Both the position numbers and the translations under genes were made by a program. This document shows positions 37,082-37,622 of a DNA stretch of 37,622 nucleotides, piece by piece; within the stretch, counting starts at the first letter, position 1; each line of letters starts with the position of its first letter. A model generated the notes under the pieces. It saw only the letters and a list, made by a program, of their open reading frames with translations, was not told where the DNA came from and did no database searches. Origin of the DNA: a virus. The stretch lies in IMG/VR virus record IMGVR_UViG_3300014325_000009, positions 1 through 37,622 of that record; one strand, written 5' to 3'.

Positions 37082-37417
37082 TTATCCGGGCAATTGCATT
37101 AATGAAACCCCTACATAGGCAGATGCGTCAGGGGTAATTAAGTGTATGACGTCACCTCCTTTCACATATTTCTTCATTGGTCGAAACTCATTGTACTGCT
37201 CAAGCGCACCTGTTCCCGCGGGAGGAACTGTAGGTATAGCGTTAAGCCGTACAAATACATTTGATGTTGAGGTATAACTAAATAATGCTTGATATTGCAT
37301 GGTTGCAGTACCGGGCACTGTAATGGTTTCATCGGTATTTGTAGCCAAAGCCACGGGATAAGTAACATCACTAAAGGGTGTGGTGCCGTCAAAATTGCTA
37401 TTGTATGAAATGGCCAT
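37082..37417 (-). CDS. 111-aa beta-rich virion-type protein
   Basis: This protein starts MAISYNSNFDGTTPFSDVTY and contains TITVPGTATMQYQALFSYTS, NVFVRLNAIPTVPPAGTG and GGDVIHLITPDASAYVGVSL. The alternation suggests a single beta-sandwich. Proteins with this layout are found among small head-decoration or fibre-associated phage proteins. It lies between the large adhesin (ends 37438) and the long fibre. Function is not certain. Confidence 0.65.
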   Translation of the reverse strand: MAISYNSNFDGTTPFSDVTYPVALATNTDETITVPGTATMQYQALFSYTSTSNVFVRLNAIPTVPPAGTGALEQYNEFRPMKKYVKGGDVIHLITPDASAYVGVSLMQLPG

Positions 37418-37437
37418 GCCTCTAAACTCCTTATAAT

Positions 37438-37622
37438 TTATTCACCTAAGACGGCATTTGCGAACCAGTGCACGGAAGAGCCGTTTCCTAAAGCAGAGCC
37501 ACCGGGCGTTGTTCCTATGGCCACAAAACCCAGAGCGGTAATATCAACAGGCCCTGAGCCCACCCAATTCGTACCTGTGGATGTGTCACGTATTTCGTTG
37601 TTAGCAGCCAAGGGGTTAAATA
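37438..37622 (-). CDS. 3' end of the large tail adhesin (gene continues at 1969-1)
   Basis: This is the last 61 codons of the adhesin described at 1-1969, ending TAA at 37438-37440. The final residues are ALGNGSSVHWFANAVLGE. Bases 37500-37622 repeat 1-123. In the circular genome this part is counted once. The in-frame continuation over the join is independent evidence for circularity. Confidence 0.8.
   Translation of the reverse strand, partial: FNPLAANNEIRDTSTGTNWVGSGPVDITALGFVAIGTTPGGSALGNGSSVHWFANAVLGE
37500..37622. repeat. Terminal overlap of a circular genome, right copy
   Basis: Exact copy of bases 1-123, same orientation. It lies within the C-terminal part of the adhesin gene, so it is not a separate noncoding terminal repeat of the T7 type. 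It should be removed before the genome is circularised. Confidence 0.95.

Noticed and set aside
1-37622. CRISPR array, tRNA genes, insertion sequences
   Set aside because: I saw no regularly spaced repeats, no cloverleaf with the TTCGA arm and no transposase frame on either strand. A tRNAscan and CRISPR search would settle this.

Overview
The window is one complete circular phage genome cut open at an arbitrary point. Bases 1-123 are repeated exactly at 37500-37622, and a 676-codon tail gene reads through the join, so the unit genome is 37,499 bp. The virion genes follow the P22 order (small terminase, large terminase, portal, scaffold, coat, gp4-like, gp10-like, needle-like, ejection proteins). 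This indicates a short-tailed, headful-packaging podovirus with a DNA-ejection apparatus. The AT-rich sequence, GH24 endolysin, RecE/Bet recombination pair, DUF1353 lipoprotein and a small HTH protein of a type common in gammaproteobacterial phages suggest a Gammaproteobacteria host, but the genus cannot be read from the sequence.

Layout. (1) A long minus-strand late unit runs from about 17.9 kb down through the origin of numbering and on from 37.6 kb to 29.5 kb: terminases, portal, scaffold, coat, tail hub, needle and ejection proteins (17.9-3.3 kb), then tail adhesins (1.97 kb, across the join, to 31.4 kb), DUF1353 lipoprotein, endolysin, VRR-NUC nuclease and a 171-aa acidic-tailed protein. 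(2) Two plus-strand insertions interrupt it: an XhlA-like membrane protein plus a truncated SPFH-like protein at 2.4-3.2 kb, and a phd-doc toxin-antitoxin pair at 11.3-11.9 kb, directly upstream of the coat gene. (3) A plus-strand early unit (24.9-29.3 kb) encodes RecE-like exonuclease, a Bet/RecT annealase and eleven tiny overlapping genes, several with zinc-ribbon motifs. (4) A minus-strand regulatory/replication side (24.8-18.5 kb) holds three paralogous Cro/YdaS-like proteins, a ribbon-helix-helix protein, small membrane or secreted proteins, an O-like replication protein and a cold-shock protein. One plus-strand plasmid-type HTH/coiled-coil gene lies inside it.

Control. A lambda-like switch lies at 24795-24925. 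It contains operator-like imperfect palindromes and a plus-strand promoter, between a Cro-like gene and the RecE operon. A closely similar 18-bp operator lies beside the promoter of the 171-aa gene, 5 kb away. Candidate origins are three 15-bp iterons inside the replication gene (19561-19644) and a palindrome/DnaA-box region upstream of the small terminase.

Points of interest. No integrase or recombinase for integration is visible, while an addiction module, Cro-like regulators and a plasmid-type DNA-binding protein are present, so an extrachromosomal (phage-plasmid) carrier state is a reasonable hypothesis. Two compact structured RNAs are suggested by nested stems. One, at 29360-29513, lies where the early and late units converge and resembles HEARO/OMEGA (IscB guide) RNA, without any nuclease gene beside it. 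The other, at 20944-21114, lies in the long leader of the replication operon.
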